Source: Isoetes taiwanensis
Taxonomy: Eukaryota > Streptophyta > Lycopodiopsida > Isoetales > Isoetaceae
Length of the DNA: 64,000 bases
Assembly: GCA_021234155.1 (NCBI GenBank)
Contig: JAJEKV010000008.1
Coordinates: 1,066,508 to 1,130,507, forward strand
Direction: 5' to 3'
The notes below the pieces were generated by a model, which was not told the DNA's origin, did not search any database, and saw only the letters and a program-made list of their open reading frames with translations. Positions 22,838 to 35,475 of the stretch are shown here, piece after piece. Each line of letters opens with the position of its first letter. Position 1 is the stretch's first letter. The position numbers were made by a program, and so were the translations under genes.

Positions 22838-24473
22838 TGTGACGGCCCAGGAATATACGCCCGTCACGATATTCCCCGATCCGGCACCATACAAGTCTAT
22901 CTTCATAGCCTTGTATACCATAGATTGTGGCACTAGGGGGCATGGCCAAGTTATTCTCATAACTTAGCCAACCATAGGTTAGACCATTATCCACGGCCTT
23001 AACCTATTGGGCACCCGCCACACGTGACTCACCCAATTGGTGCCACGTGGCATCCTAGGTGGACCTAACTTATTTAGGCCTAAACCCTAACCCTAGGCCT
23101 CTTTTCCAGCCTCTAACACCCGAGACTCACCTACTGCTCGAAACCCCATTTCAACATCGCTTTTGTCGTGGCATAGACTCAAAGAGCCCCAGGGGTAGAC
23201 TCGCTCTTGGAGCAAGACCAAAGATCGCGAGAGCTCCGAGACCATGGAGGCACACCTGATCCGGAGGGAGAGCTTCGTGAGCAGGTATGTAGGATAGTAG
23301 TTGTGATAGCTCATCCGAATTAGCATTCCACCGTGTGCTAGTATCTTGTATCTAGAGTAGAGCCATCCTAGAACCCCTCAGATTAACATCTTGAACCCTA
23401 ATCAACTAACCCTAACCATTAGTTAGATTGTATGATTAGGTTAAGATGTTCTTCTTATGATTATTCTCATGATATGATGATTATGTGATGATGGTTGATC
23501 ATGTTTGCTCCTCTTGTATTGGGAAGGGGGGTAGAGACCTAGGGCCATATGTAGTATGTTCCTAGAGTAGATCCCTTTAGTTCCTATTAGTTGCGGCTCA
23601 GGCATAGGAGCCCACCAGTGCTATCGAGGCTATGACATGACTCAAAGACCATACAACGGGGCCGAGAGGGAATGTGGAGGGAGGATCCCCGCCGAGTGGG
23701 GGCTTCGGGATCCCATAATGAGCTAGGCTTATGGTCGGGTCACTGCAGGGGTCGGCATGGGTCCGACCTCCCCGGGGCAATGGTGTCGCCCAGCCTCTGA
23801 GCCGCAAGTGTTGGCTTGGCTCTCGCTTTTGGGGTTAAGTCGGGTACGAATCGTGGTGTCGCCCACGATTCTCTAGCCACCCACCTGAACCTCTAGACCA
23901 CGGGAGGGGAGATGCAACCCTTCCCGCCTCATCGGACCCGGGAGATGCAACCCGAGTAGTCCCGATGGGTGACGCCATGGGATTGCGTGATCCCGAAGGC
24001 TAGAGTCATGCCAGAGCCCCGATTTAGCCCATCTGCAAAGTATGCACAGGAGGGGCGGATGGAGTGGTCAACCCTAGCCATTGTTCTATGCCACCCCTCG
24101 CCATTGCCATGACTCGGTTCGCTTCTATCCTGAGGCCTAGCCGGTCAGGTCATCCTCCCTACGAACCCGGAGCCGGGTAGGAGCTCTCATGTTTTACTTG
24201 CTTGTGTTTATCATCTTTGTATTGGTATATGGGTGATGCACTACCCTTCGAGGTAGTATTTGTATATGTTTGATGCTAGTTCTTACGACGTGTTATCGCC
24301 TACTGCTATAGGAGCCCATAGGGGAAGGGCGCGCAAGACACCTTTCAGATTCCCTCCCCGCACTAGGGATCACCTCGGAAAGCGGGGTAGACGAAGGGCC
24401 CGTAGGCCGATGTTGAGCCTGGACGGGGATTTCTGCCGAGTGTACGGGCGCCGATGTTTAGCGTGGAGCCACA
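22838..24473 (+). repeat. 3' LTR of the chromovirus
   Basis: About 1636 bp, collinear with 11409-13017. It begins TGTGACGGCCCAGG and ends GCCACA, followed by the ATGAG duplication at 24474-24478. It keeps the G-box (23044-23049) and telo-box (23082-23090). It differs from the 5' LTR by many one- to few-base indels, often in runs of G or C. Confidence 0.93.
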
Positions 24474-26700
24474 ATGAGCCTATTATTTGCCTATCTGTGG
24501 AGGATGCTATCCAAGATCATTAGGTGGCTAAGAAGCATTCAAGGAAGCAAGCAAGACAACCGAACATGATTTGGGGTCTTCACCTTGTCATCTCAGGCCA
24601 TGATCGCCTACTCCGTCCGAGCGGCATTTAGGGCAAATGAGAAACGTATGAATGGAAGAAAAAAGAAGACTTACCTAAGATATTAACAAATATAATATGT
24701 TATATTAAAAAAAAAAAAAGCAAGGATAAAAAAACTACTAAATGTTTGACCAACGTTTTTATCATACATATATAATATGTTTGTTACGTAAAATACGTTT
24801 GGTATATGTAAAATACGCGTATTTATACAACACTGGATTTGAGTCTTGACAACTCATATGGATTAAGGGGTTGTAAGCTGCCTTCAGCCGCATTTGACAC
24901 TGACTTCAACCTTATGTTGGTAGAAGGTTCAAGATCATTTTCATATCTCCAACTTATCTAACTCATGTAATTATTATTGGCAAGATGCTTTGGCATATTC
25001 TGTGTTTCGGGGGGCAAAAAATAGCACTGTTAAAAAAAGGAAAAAAATTCACTCAGCGCCAGCGCCACATTCTTTCTCTGATCTATCTTATGGATATGTG
25101 CAGACAGGTGGTAGGATCACAAACAGCCAGAACATTTTATGGAGTAGCATTAGAGAGCGGGGCAATCAATAAATTGCAATTGAATCTTCACCAATTAGGC
25201 ATTCCCAAGTTTAATAAAGTACTTTTATCAAGATTGGAATTAAGTCCTCTTAATAGGTAATCGCAAGTGTGAGAAGTTTTTAATTGAGTCGGGTTGAGTT
25301 ACGTGAGTTGCTATATGCCCATTAATATAATTTGCTTAGAAACGGAGCAAAATATTCATATAATTTCTTAAGTGCCATGCTCGTAAAAATTGATCCGTAA
25401 GCTCTTTGGTCAAATTAATGGACAAGATTTCATTTATCAATTCGGCAGTCCAATCCGTTGCACCATTGCTTTGTAAGTGATGCCCGAGGTTGAGTGAACA
25501 TAGCTCCAAAAAACATAAGAACAACAAAAATAGTTGCACTATGGCCAAATTGTTTGCATGCATTCCCAGAACTTGCTTTATGCCACCATTTATTTGTTGG
25601 ATTGGAGACAATTGAATAAGGGCATTGATGGAGTAGTCAAACACGTCATAGTCAGAAGCTCAATAGTACATTGCCGTTAATGTAGTAAGTGCAAAAAATC
25701 CATGCCTGGATGAATAAGAGGCGCCACATTTGTGATCCATGCCTCCTTTGTGATTATGTTATGCTCTGTAAGGGATCTGAAAAAGGTGCTTTGGTTTTGA
25801 ACTTGGGTATGGATACTCATAAGCTTTCTCTATCTTGGACTCCATGTTCGCATGATGCACACAAAGATTGTATCCTATATTCACAATTCTTTAGTCTATG
25901 TTATTCAATCTATATTTTATCATCTACTTTTGTGTACAGCGGTTTGAGGCTGTTGATCGATGGCAAGAACACGCAAAAATGGTATGTGTAGTAAATCTAT
26001 ACTCATGCAGGTTTCAAAAAGCTAGACCACCTTTTTACTCGTCTCTAGCACAAAAGGTATGGGCCTGATGCTTGAGATAAGCCTCATCTGTGATCTTGCA
26101 TCCTCTCATATGGTTTTTTTCACGAGGGGCGGTGTATTATAATTTGTTTAGAAATTAAAGCAGTCATGCAAGATAGTTCAGACATGCTAGCACAGAAGGT
26201 ATGGACCAGCAACAAAATGACCAGATAACATTATATCATACCTTCTGGTCATCATGATCAAATTTTATCATTTTGTTGGTTATATGTTGGCAGCCTGCTG
26301 TCACAGGTGGAAGTAGATAACTCATTAGAACCCCTTTGAAGCGAGGGTATGCATTGGGGGTGGTGTGGAGATTATAGAATGCCAATGACAAACCCAATGA
26401 TACTATGGCAGGTTGAGATTTGGTTGCAATTTGTTAAACCAATTAATAAATCTGCTCAGAATATGATCAATTGTTTGAAATGGCATTTCAATTCAATAAA
26501 AGATCCTTCTATACGATTGAATTTGATTCTCAATTGAAAATAAAGATCCATGTGGATAGGGGTGGATATGAAATTTATGTGAGATGAAAGATATGGTCAA
26601 TGCATGATATCACAACTTAAATCTGGATGTTGAACTGGTAATGGTCTCATAATGTTGTATAGTAAGGCTGGACAATCTCATAACATTATATGGTAAAGCT
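24474..26700. other. intergenic DNA, no gene recognised
   Basis: AT-rich, with an A run at about 24707-24719. ORFs 24985-25260 and 25689-25991 show no domain. An imperfect inverted repeat (AACAAAATGA near 26212 with TCATTTTGTT near 26269) encloses about 50 bp. Confidence 0.45.
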
Positions 26701-27260
26701 GGACATAACTATCTCTGATACATGTTCAGGGCTTGAAAACCTTATTGGGCAAGAGAAAACATGAAGCAACCGTACTGGGCAAGAGATAAAAAGAAGCCCC
26801 TTGCTGAGAGCATACTTGAAGCCATCACTTGATGGCTTGGAGATAGATATTTTTGTTGGTGCTGCGCTCACAAATATGTATAGTAGATGTGGAAATTTAA
26901 AGTATGCTGAGACATGCACAAAGTTCCTTTTCAAGAAATTCTTATAGAAAGTATAGTTCGAACAGAACCAACTTACATTGAACCAATTTACACGGTCAGA
27001 AAGTACAGCTCCAACAGAACCAACTTACATTGAACCAATTTAGATGGTCATGCTTGATTCATGATTGCTTAAGAGCGATATGACTTTTGGTGAACTCAAA
27101 TGCTTCATAGCTAGAAGGAGCTAAACTCATGAATGGATAGCTTTAATTCGGGATATACTGAAGATGGTTCGAGACATGAAGCATTGAAATGCTTTGCACA
27201 GATATAGCACAACCATATGAAGCATTGAAATGCTTTGCACTTTGATATGTGATGTAACAT
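26700..27260 (+). pseudogene. second PPR protein remnant
   Basis: DTCSGLENL (about 26717) then GLEIDIFVGAALTNMYSRCGNLKYAE (about 26834-26915) is the classic PPR pattern (SG-ESDIFVGSALVDMYAKCG-LEYA). After an insertion-like stretch, NSGYTEDGSRHEALKCFAQ (about 27137-27200) resumes the next repeat. Stops lie between the parts. 26950-27050 has a direct duplication (AGAACCAACTTACATTGAACCAATTTA), and GAAGCATTGAAATGCTTTGCAC recurs at about 27178 and 27219. Not the same segment as 7799-8250. Confidence 0.75.
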
Positions 27261-30200
27261 AACCAAATGATGTTGTTTCATAAATATGTTACAAGATTAA
27301 ATGAACTTAACCATTTGGTGAAAATTCCTCAAATATTTCCTAAATATTTATTATGGGTAATTTTAGGTTTATGGGTCTTGATGGCGCCGCTGACATTACC
27401 GCCATAACTTCCTCTGCAGCGATCGGCCGTTCAAATCCGGTAGGGTCTTTCCTACTTCTGCAGTAGCTATGTTCTGATCTAGTGATTTCCTGCTTCAATC
27501 TCCATGTACAACACTCAAGATTTTGCTCCAGATGTCCTGAATGCATGTTTTCATGCTCTTCATAGCAAAGCTCCCCTGCTCTGCTCTGTTTTCATTCCGG
27601 ATGTCTTAAATAGCATGTTTGCTGACTATGGTGCCCTGTTTGCTTCATGCCCAGACCATTCCTGAGACATTCCTACCCAGACCATAGCCACCAAAGCTTC
27701 AGAGCTTCGGAGCTTGTTGCCGGACAAAGCTTCCTTTGTATCCATGTCTTAAACATTGCGTGGCTGCATAAGTTTGTTTTGGCTTTCGTTTTGGCTGCAT
27801 AAGATTGTTTTGGTTCTACTCTGATACTCCAGCTCAACAATTGCATATTGAAACAGGCATGATTTAGGCCTTGTCTTCAGCAAACAATAGGTAGAAACGG
27901 GCAGATCAAGAAGCAAAATTCCTTTCTGCTTGCAAAATCAGCATAGGAACATCTCCCCGCTTGCAAGAATCATCGCCAACAATCAAGGTAAAAAATTTCA
28001 CCAAGCGTTGGCTTTTCGTTTGGTAGCCATATCAGATTTCGATGTTTCCGGCCGATAACCGGCGGTCGGTCGGCAGCCCAGCGGCTAACACCACTTCCGC
28101 AGAGAGCCACAATTAGTTTACGGCTAGAAACCCCTCAATCTGGCCGGTTACCTAGTACATAACGTACCATAAAGGATAAAATAATTATTTGGACATAGAA
28201 AAACAATAGAAGTGGCAGAACACATAAAAAGAAAGATAAATCATTTACATAAATTTATTTCACGTCCATTTAGATCAAGCCATTTTCAAATTCATCTTTT
28301 TCATCGATCGTAGAACGACAATATTGTTTTCCGATTGGTTGCAATACATAATGTTTTCACCTATACAACCTCTCATTGTTTTGTATTAGACCTAGTAAAT
28401 GTAACTTAGGTCCTATAATTCTACCAATGTTTAATTAAATGAGAACTTTCTAAATTTAGGCAATTTAATGCACACAGTTTGTATTGTCAAAGTTGCTTTA
28501 AACATGCAATAGCAACACGTAATCAAGGATTGAATAAATGGGAGGGTTACCCACAAAAAAAAAAAAAAAAAAAAATTGAACTAGCCAATACTAGCACAAA
28601 CATCAAGATTGGTCAATCCCTTTGGCGCCTTATCCGCCATACGAGAACCTGTTAAGTCCTAGATGGTACCATCCTTTCCCTCGTGTAATGCGTGATCAAT
28701 GTTATCATATAAACGAGAACAAACTATATTCCAAATTCTCTGATCATTGTCGAATGACTTATTGAAACATATCTTATGCATGGCGTAAAGCATAAGTTTC
28801 AAATAATATCAGCCCCAATTTAAACCTAAAGATTAATAGGTTTGACATAAAAAATATGTTGGGTCAAATTCTGTATTCATATTCATATGTTTAACAAGGA
28901 TTCAGATCCGTTCTTATCACTGTTATGTTCAATATAAATATTCAAAGTAGCACAAGAAAGCAAACTAGCTAACATAATCATTATGCTTTAACCGTATTGG
29001 TCATATTTTTTTTTCTGCAACCTCCTTGAAAGTATCAACGTCATGAACTCTTGCATTTCTCCATCATCCTTGAAGCCAAATCCAACCTACAAAGCAAAAA
29101 GGAACAATGGGAAGAAAATCCCATTACTGCAATGTCAATCAAGACTGTTAGCGTGAAAACGGTATCAGGGCAAGGGCCAAAAGTACATTGGGATTTTCGG
29201 TTCATCACCGATTACCCATTGTGCCTTTTGCCCCGAAGTTAGAATTAGCAAAAGAAATGAAAGGAGAATATGTTAGCAATTGCCATTATCCATGTCTATG
29301 AATCATGTAAAAGTACCCTCCGTAAACACCTTTAAAATCAATGTTATTACTTTGTTTTATGTCAATAATGCAAAGTCTCTAATGTTACAGATCAACTAGT
29401 CCGAAGTAATTATGCATTTGCATTCTTCTGAGAGTTAAGCTAGAGTTAAGCTAGAAGCAGGTGTCCTTTATTGCCATTATGCATAGACCAATTTCTTGTT
29501 TGATAACCAGATACAGAGAGCCAAAACCTTAACCTTAAGGACGTTTCTAAAGTGAAGATCCAAGCATAGATGGCTTTCTTGGGATAAACATACAGCCCTT
29601 AAGCATTTGGGACCCATGGACATAATCTTTTGAAAAATATGAACGCATATCATTTCAACTAATTCATTCAGAAAAAAAATGGTAAGAACCCGGTTATTTA
29701 CGGGTCGCCCCTCATTTTGCACCGATATATACTCTGAATGAGAGGTATTTATGAGATCTTCCCGTGCTTTTTGCAATCAAGCTAATCGCCTTCACGAAAT
29801 GCTCTTCTTCTTATATCTCTCGGTATTTCATATCTTGCCCATCTAAATCCTCCTCACTCTGGTTACAAATAGCATCTACAACCAGCTCTGCATTCGCCGC
29901 TACCAATGGCAACTGCCGTCTTCCAAGCCTTTTGCATTGATCATTGCTACATAAGGCATCGGCTAAGTTTTCCTCGCCTTAGCCATTTTGCTTTACCATT
30001 TACCGACATCCCGTGCAACTAGGTATTTTTTATGTATCGGCTCCCCGAACAGAGGTAGAATAGAGGTAGCCGCTCGAGCAGCTCAAGGGCATGCTTTTTA
30101 GGGCAACCCGAAAAGCCCTAAATGTTAGTCTTCTAATAAGCTGAATGTATTCTGCAATACGAACCATGGATTTTGACATTTGTAGATATTCACTTCATAT

Positions 30201-31560
30201 ACGAACCATGGATTTGATATTCACTTCATATGGGACCATTGCCCTCGCTATTCTCTAAAGATGAGCCCTTGAAGATTATGTGCGTGAGCTCAAATAATGC
30301 TGCTTAAACCTCACCGATGTATGACCGTTTTTACAAACATATCATAATTGCACAAGCATATCATAATTGCACAACCTGCATCATTGCCATAATGCCTCCT
30401 AGTGGATATGTATCTTGCTCAGTTGCTTTCAGTTGCACACTTATCTACTGGGTATACCAAGTATAAGATAATGTATATGTATATGTATTTGAGCTTAACA
30501 AGCAACATGCAATTAAAAAAACAAGTATAAGATAATGTATATGTATATGTATTTGAGCTTAACAAGCAACATGCAAATAAAAAAAAAAAAAAAAGTTTAC
30601 ATGTAAACTCCAAAATTTCAACTTTACCACAAGAAATTCGGTATACACCAATATACATGGGAAAACTTATGGGTATACCTCAAACATTCTTCTGAACTGA
30701 TCTAAGAAGGTCATTGCATCATAGGAAGGTCAATTTCATCACAAAGCAATATCTTGCATGAATTATAATTTCGACACATAATATACATAAATATCTTCCT
30801 ACACAAAAATTCTCTACATAACGCCCAACTCCACGAGTTAATTCAATAATTACTGTAAATTCCACACTTCAGGCAAACTGAAACAATTTGACATGCATAT
30901 TGCAGATAAAATAGCTTGCGCGGCACACTCCACATTCAAGTCACCTTATCTTACTCCTGAGTCTTCGCACGACAAGTCAAGATACAAAGATAATCATGAG
31001 AACAAAAGAAATTCTATGGGTGTGTAATGGCAAAAAGTTACAATCCAAGACATTATTCCAATACGATACATACACAAATCAAAGATTTTGTTAAACAAAA
31101 AAAAACACTACACCATCAAGTCTTACCATCCTTAAAAACATTACATACTTCCAACGGTTCCAATATATATTTACATGTATTGCAACATGTGAATATATCC
31201 TATATTGCTATGTGGCAATACCCCATATGAGCCATTTATCCCATTAGACCCTAACCTAAAAGCGTAGACATAAAGAAGCGGAACCCTAAAAATGTTCCCT
31301 TTTAGCATTTCACTTCCTTGAGCCATTCCGCCAAGCCAAAATAAATATTCGATTGCCGGATGTTGAGTCAAATCGACTTTGCTGTAAAACAGATCTCCAA
31401 GATTCTTAGCCTTCACCTTGAACAAAAGCATGGACGCATTCCGAGGAGCTGGGGCAAGCCAAGGTTCAAGTAAACAACAATTCTGTTATGCAATGCCGAC
31501 TTTTAGTCTGGCAATGAGCTGGTTTAGCATGTTAGTTCAGCCTTAGAGGCCTTATAGATT
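27261..31560. other. intergenic DNA with poly-A tracts and short tandem duplications
   Basis: No gene recognised. It holds an A run at about 28555-28575, probably an old retroposon tail, a 64-bp tandem duplication with an A-rich end (30459-30594), and short duplications near 30160-30230 and 30346-30380. The minus ORF 31171-31431 has no known domain. Confidence 0.4.
30459..30594. repeat. 64-bp tandem duplication, each unit ending in an A-rich run
   Basis: 30459-30522 and 30523-30586 are almost identical. The first ends in 7 A bases, the second in about 16. Each unit contains the TATG repeat TGTATATGTATATGTA. Confidence 0.8.
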
Positions 31561-31599
31561 CTGAGATCACAAGCTCTAACAAAGAACCTAACCATGTAT

Positions 31600-32578
31600 G
31601 TTTCTCGTAGATAGATTAGATGTTATTCTATGTTTTTAGTTCTATGTATGATGATGTTCTATTCTATGCACACTCACATTATATTGGGAAGGGGGGTAGA
31701 GACCAAAAACCTCAAGAATGATGTATCTAGATAGCCTCATTAATTCCCAATTAATGAGGCACGTGCATAAGAGTCCACTGGCTATGAGTGGCGGGACTAG
31801 ACCCGACAGATAAGGGGGACTTGTCCCATTGCAAATTGATCCATGTAAAGCTACCGGGGATCTTAGCGGACTAGGCCTGATGGTTTGCCCTTTGCGTGTA
31901 AGCAAGGCATGGGCTCCGACACCTCTGGTGACGTGTCACCTTCCATGGGGTTCAAGTCAGATGGGTATTGGCCCTCTAGCCGTCATTGTGATGGGCATGC
32001 ATGCCTTTGGAGGGAGTGATTTCCTCCCGCTTCGGAGGGATCGGGAAGATGCAACCCGGGAGTAGTCCCCTTGGCTATGCATCCCGGGCAAACGCCGAAG
32101 TCTCAAGACTTATCAGCCCATTCTGCAAAAAGTATGCACTGGAGGGGCGGATGGAGCGGACTACCCAACGGCCATGTTCTTATGCCAGCCCAATCCATTT
32201 GCCATGAATTCTATCTGCATTGACTTCTGGAGATCCAAGCGGTCGGTCGATCCCCATGAGCACGAGACTTGGATAGGATTCCCCTTATGTTGATGTTACC
32301 GATGTTGTTGTTACAGATGTTATGTTATGGTGAGCCACACTTCGAGCTGGATATATATGCTATTTGATGCTATGTGCTCATGTTTGATGTGCTTCCATAG
32401 TTAGGTAGGTCCCGAGGGAGACGGGATGAATGGCATGTCCATTCTTCCCCATTGGCTTCTTGGATCGTTAGCAACGATCGATGTTAGTTGACGGCCTCAT
32501 ATCGAAGAAGGCGTTGATTGTGAGGGATGAACTCCGTTCTGTCTAAATGGGAGCATCGTTAATGGAAGGGGCGCCACA
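31600..32578 (+). repeat. solo-LTR-like segment related to the chromovirus LTR
   Basis: 31681-32270 aligns in order with the LTR middle: TTGGGAAGGGGGGTAGAGACC, AGATGCAACCCGGGAGTAGT, CAAAAAGTATGCACTGGAGG and GGGCGGATGGAG all have partners at about 12097-12630. The segment ends GCGCCACA at 32578 like the other LTRs. No interior genes adjoin it and it cuts a minus-strand LINE, so it looks like a solo LTR of a sister family. The left end and target duplication were not found. Confidence 0.65.
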
Positions 32579-34170
32579 CCAATCGCCTCAATCTTTTGCA
32601 AATCTTTTCAGGCATAATGAAAGGCCTTTGCAAAATCAACAAAGCAACAAGATAGATCCCGTGGGCGATTCTTGTTATCTTCAAATAAGGTCTGTAGTCT
32701 ATAAATAGTTGAGCATCAAGACCAAAATTATGTCTGTATGAGGGCCCGCATACGCCTCCTCCATCCATATTGTCAACCGTTGCTTTCGAGAATGCCGGCC
32801 AATAGTTTTGCAAATAACGAACTAATTATGATTGTTCCGTGAATTGGTCTTCCAGCTGAGGGTCATCTACTTGTAGATGGGAACAATTCTGCTAGTTGTC
32901 CATTGTGGAGGAAAGCATTTATGTAATGCTCTGTGGAACAATGGAGTTAGGTTGGGTACTATGGGTGGCCACTAGCTGTAGCTCGCCTACATGCCATCTA
33001 AATTTGTTGCCTTTCCATGGCACGACATTATAAGCCCTATGTGACCTCCTGCCTTTGTGATTACTAGCAATCGGGCTCATCTGCGGGGTGTTGATGCTCG
33101 AACACCTAGAGGATCATAGAGCTACTACAAGTGTTGTATGCATTGCATGGAAATGATGCTCCTCATAGGCTACAGAGGCTTCCTTAGTACCATTTGCTAG
33201 AAGTTGTTGAGATGATGGTCCAAGAGATAGAATATTTCTCTCTGTTGCCTTGCAATGTATTTGGCTTTCTTTTCCTTGAGAAAAATGTGCTACTGTCTAA
33301 TCGCATATGGGTGCAAATTGAGATCAGTGACCTATCAAAGACAACATTTAAGTTCTTTCCATTCAGCATCAAACCACTAGTTAGGGGGGGAAGATTGTTA
33401 CCACTAAGATTCTCCGTATGTGGCTTCTCCCAAAGAACCTCTCAATAGCAGTCATAAGCACATCAACTAACAAGCCAGTCTATTGCTATAGCTCATGCTA
33501 GATCATTTGTGAGCATCCGGATATAAGCTCTGCATGATCGTGCTCAAACATAATGAGGCATACGAGGAGTTGTAGCACAAGGGATCCGAATAGTCTGCCA
33601 AGCCAGTTGCAGAAAAAGAGGTTGGTGATATGAGTCCACTTCTTCATCCCTATTGTTTATTCCAATGCGAAGGTAGATAGCCAGATGCATATCATGTTCA
33701 GCTATGAGCATGTAATCCATAACACCGAGCTGCCCCACGGTTCTTCTCGCCTACAAGTATAGCCGGCAAAGGATGGCCATTGGCGCTAAACTATTAACCA
33801 AGTCAAAGATGTTGCACATCCGGAGCAATTGTCCGCCATAGCATGGACCGGTGTGGTCACCGGCTATCCGGCGCTTGACTAAGTAGGGCGGATTGTAATG
33901 TGTCCTCTCGCCAATGCATTAAACTTTGCTAGTTGTTAAAGCCTCCAAGTAATATAACCCGACCCATTTGTCTTTGTTGTTGTATGTCATCATATAGATC
34001 AATATAGGAATCCAGCTATCGACATCTGAGTGGCAGTGATAAAAGTTATATCCTGTATGTGGAAAGTAGCATGCTGCCACAAAGAGGGGGATGAACAATG
34101 GAAATTGACAAAAGGTGTATGTATCTTCCACTTTATTACATTTAAATTGACCATCAGAATGCCTTTTCAA
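32579..34170 (-). mobile_element. LINE remnant: endonuclease and start of RT
   Basis: On the minus strand, FVAACYFPHT (about 34060), VDYMLIAEHDMHL-type sequence (about 33700) and EEVDSYHQPLFLQLAWQ (about 33590-33645) match an APE-type endonuclease. Further on, LSCCFVDFAKAF (about 32650-32612) is the RT domain 2 motif, followed by IEAIGV where the LTR at 32578 cuts in. It shares detailed wording with the nested LINE at 51715-55150, so it belongs to the same family. Confidence 0.75.
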
Positions 34171-34229
34171 AGCTTTAAGTCAAGATAATTCAAATAACAA
34201 TAGAATGTGGAGTTGCCCTGGGCACTGTT

Positions 34230-35362
34230 GTATGGTCTCCGGCCTTTCCCATGTGCATCCCCTTTTCTCACACGAGTGTTATGGGCTTGGGATCATGTTA
34301 AATGTGTGCTCTTCCAGCTAGATTATGCCCTCAGTTTATCACCACTCTTCTCCTTTCTTGTGGGTTCCTCTACCCCCTAGCACTTGCCCCTTGGTCGCCA
34401 TGCATGCTGGAGACGCAGAGCCGTTGGAGGCGAGCTGCTGTGGCTCACCTTGGAGGATTGGTATTGGGGTGGTCAGCTAGCTTCGTGGGAGTTCTTTTCG
34501 AGATCGCTTTACCGAGGGCGCAGGACCGGGCTATCTCGGGAACATGTGGCGGGAGTATTCGCCACACATACCTATAGTCCCTCGGGATGATGTGGTGGTG
34601 CGTTTGGAAGGCTCATCCGATGTTGTGTCTTCTTGCTTTGTGTGGTCTTCTTTACCGGGTGCGGCTATTCATGACACGCTGCCCCCTTCGTGCAAGTGGT
34701 CTCTGCAGCTTCGGGTTCTCGATGGCGCTTCGGTTTGGGCGTGGACATGGAGCTCACTTCCCCAATCGGGTTAGGTGCTTCGTGGCGGTGGTGCACCGGC
34801 CGTATCGGGTGAATGCCCTTGTGAGTCGGTTTAGGCTGGGGTGTGAGCCCTCTGCCCCTTGTTGTGGCCTTCATCGTGAGAGATCGGAGCGTTGTGGTTC
34901 CTCGCCCCTCACTTGCGGTGTCAGGATTGGGTTGGGGCTCGCTTGGTGAGATTGACTAGCCGCCATTCTGTCGCTTCATGTATCTCGGTGCTTGGCCAGC
35001 TCTTGCGGCGCGCCAACCTTGCATTTGTGCGTGGCTTGGTTTGGTGTGGGCGATTTGGAAGGCGGTTGTGGATCTTCGGGGAGGGTTAACTGCGGCCTCT
35101 CCCCGATTCCTCGACTTCGGTACAAGCTATTTCAAAGCTTCGGTGTTCCCTGAGTATTAGAGCGGAAGTTTGCAATTTGACTTCTTGGGTGTTGTAGTGG
35201 TCTGGTTTGGCTGGCCAAAGAGAGTTGCGCTTTTCTTGTGAGTTTGTTGTGGAGTGTCGAGGTATCATTTGTCTCTTTGGGGCAATTCTCCTTCCTCCTC
35301 ACTTGCTTTGTAACATTACCATTCTTTTAATATATTGATGACACGCTTCTTCAAAAAAAAAG
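34230..35362 (+). mobile_element. GC-rich 3' end of a LINE with a poly-A tail
   Basis: WLGLVWAIWKA (about 35028-35065) and LLRRANLAFVRGLVW (about 35003-35045), in alternate frames, resemble the final zinc-finger/tail part of plant LINE ORF2. A 3' untranslated stretch then ends in a nine-A run (35354-35362). GC content is much higher than the flanks. Target duplications were not identified, and the 5' border is approximate. Confidence 0.5.
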
Positions 35363-35363
35363 G

Positions 35364-35475
35364 TTTAGTGGTAAGACCTTAAACCACCATCTCAAGCTCA
35401 TGGGTTTGAAGATGATAAATATTCATTTATTAAAGAAGACCTTTGAGTTCTATCATTGCAAGATCATTTTATTTT
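35364..35475 (+). mobile_element. tRNA-derived SINE head, truncated
   Basis: GGTTTAGTGGTAAGAC (35363 on) resembles an A box and GGGTTTGAAG (about 35401) a B box, about 30 bp apart as in RNA polymerase III promoters of plant SINEs. No cloverleaf can be drawn. Confidence 0.4.

Larger units (their letters stand above)
11409..24473 (+). mobile_element. complete Ty3/gypsy chromovirus-type LTR retrotransposon with a histone H3-like cargo
   Basis: Two long direct repeats (11409-13017 and 22838-24473) start TGTG, end CCACA and bound a 9.8-kb interior. The 5 bases before the left LTR (11404-11408) and after the right LTR (24474-24478) are both ATGAG, a 5-bp target site duplication. A primer binding site follows the left LTR and a purine tract precedes the right one. 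The order gag, protease, RT, RNase H, integrase, chromodomain is that of Ty3/gypsy chromoviruses. About 3.9 kb upstream of gag encodes extra proteins, including the H3-like module. Coding regions are broken by many one-base shifts and stops, so this copy is unlikely to move by itself. The LTRs differ by many small indels, so an insertion age from raw divergence would be misleading. Confidence 0.93.

Noticed and set aside
34302-34949. overlapping GC-rich ORFs (91, 76 and 120 codons) as genes
   Set aside because: All three frames are open because of composition; the only interpretable residues fit a LINE 3' end.
35364-35475. tRNA gene
   Set aside because: A and B box-like strings are present but no cloverleaf or acceptor stem; better read as a SINE head.
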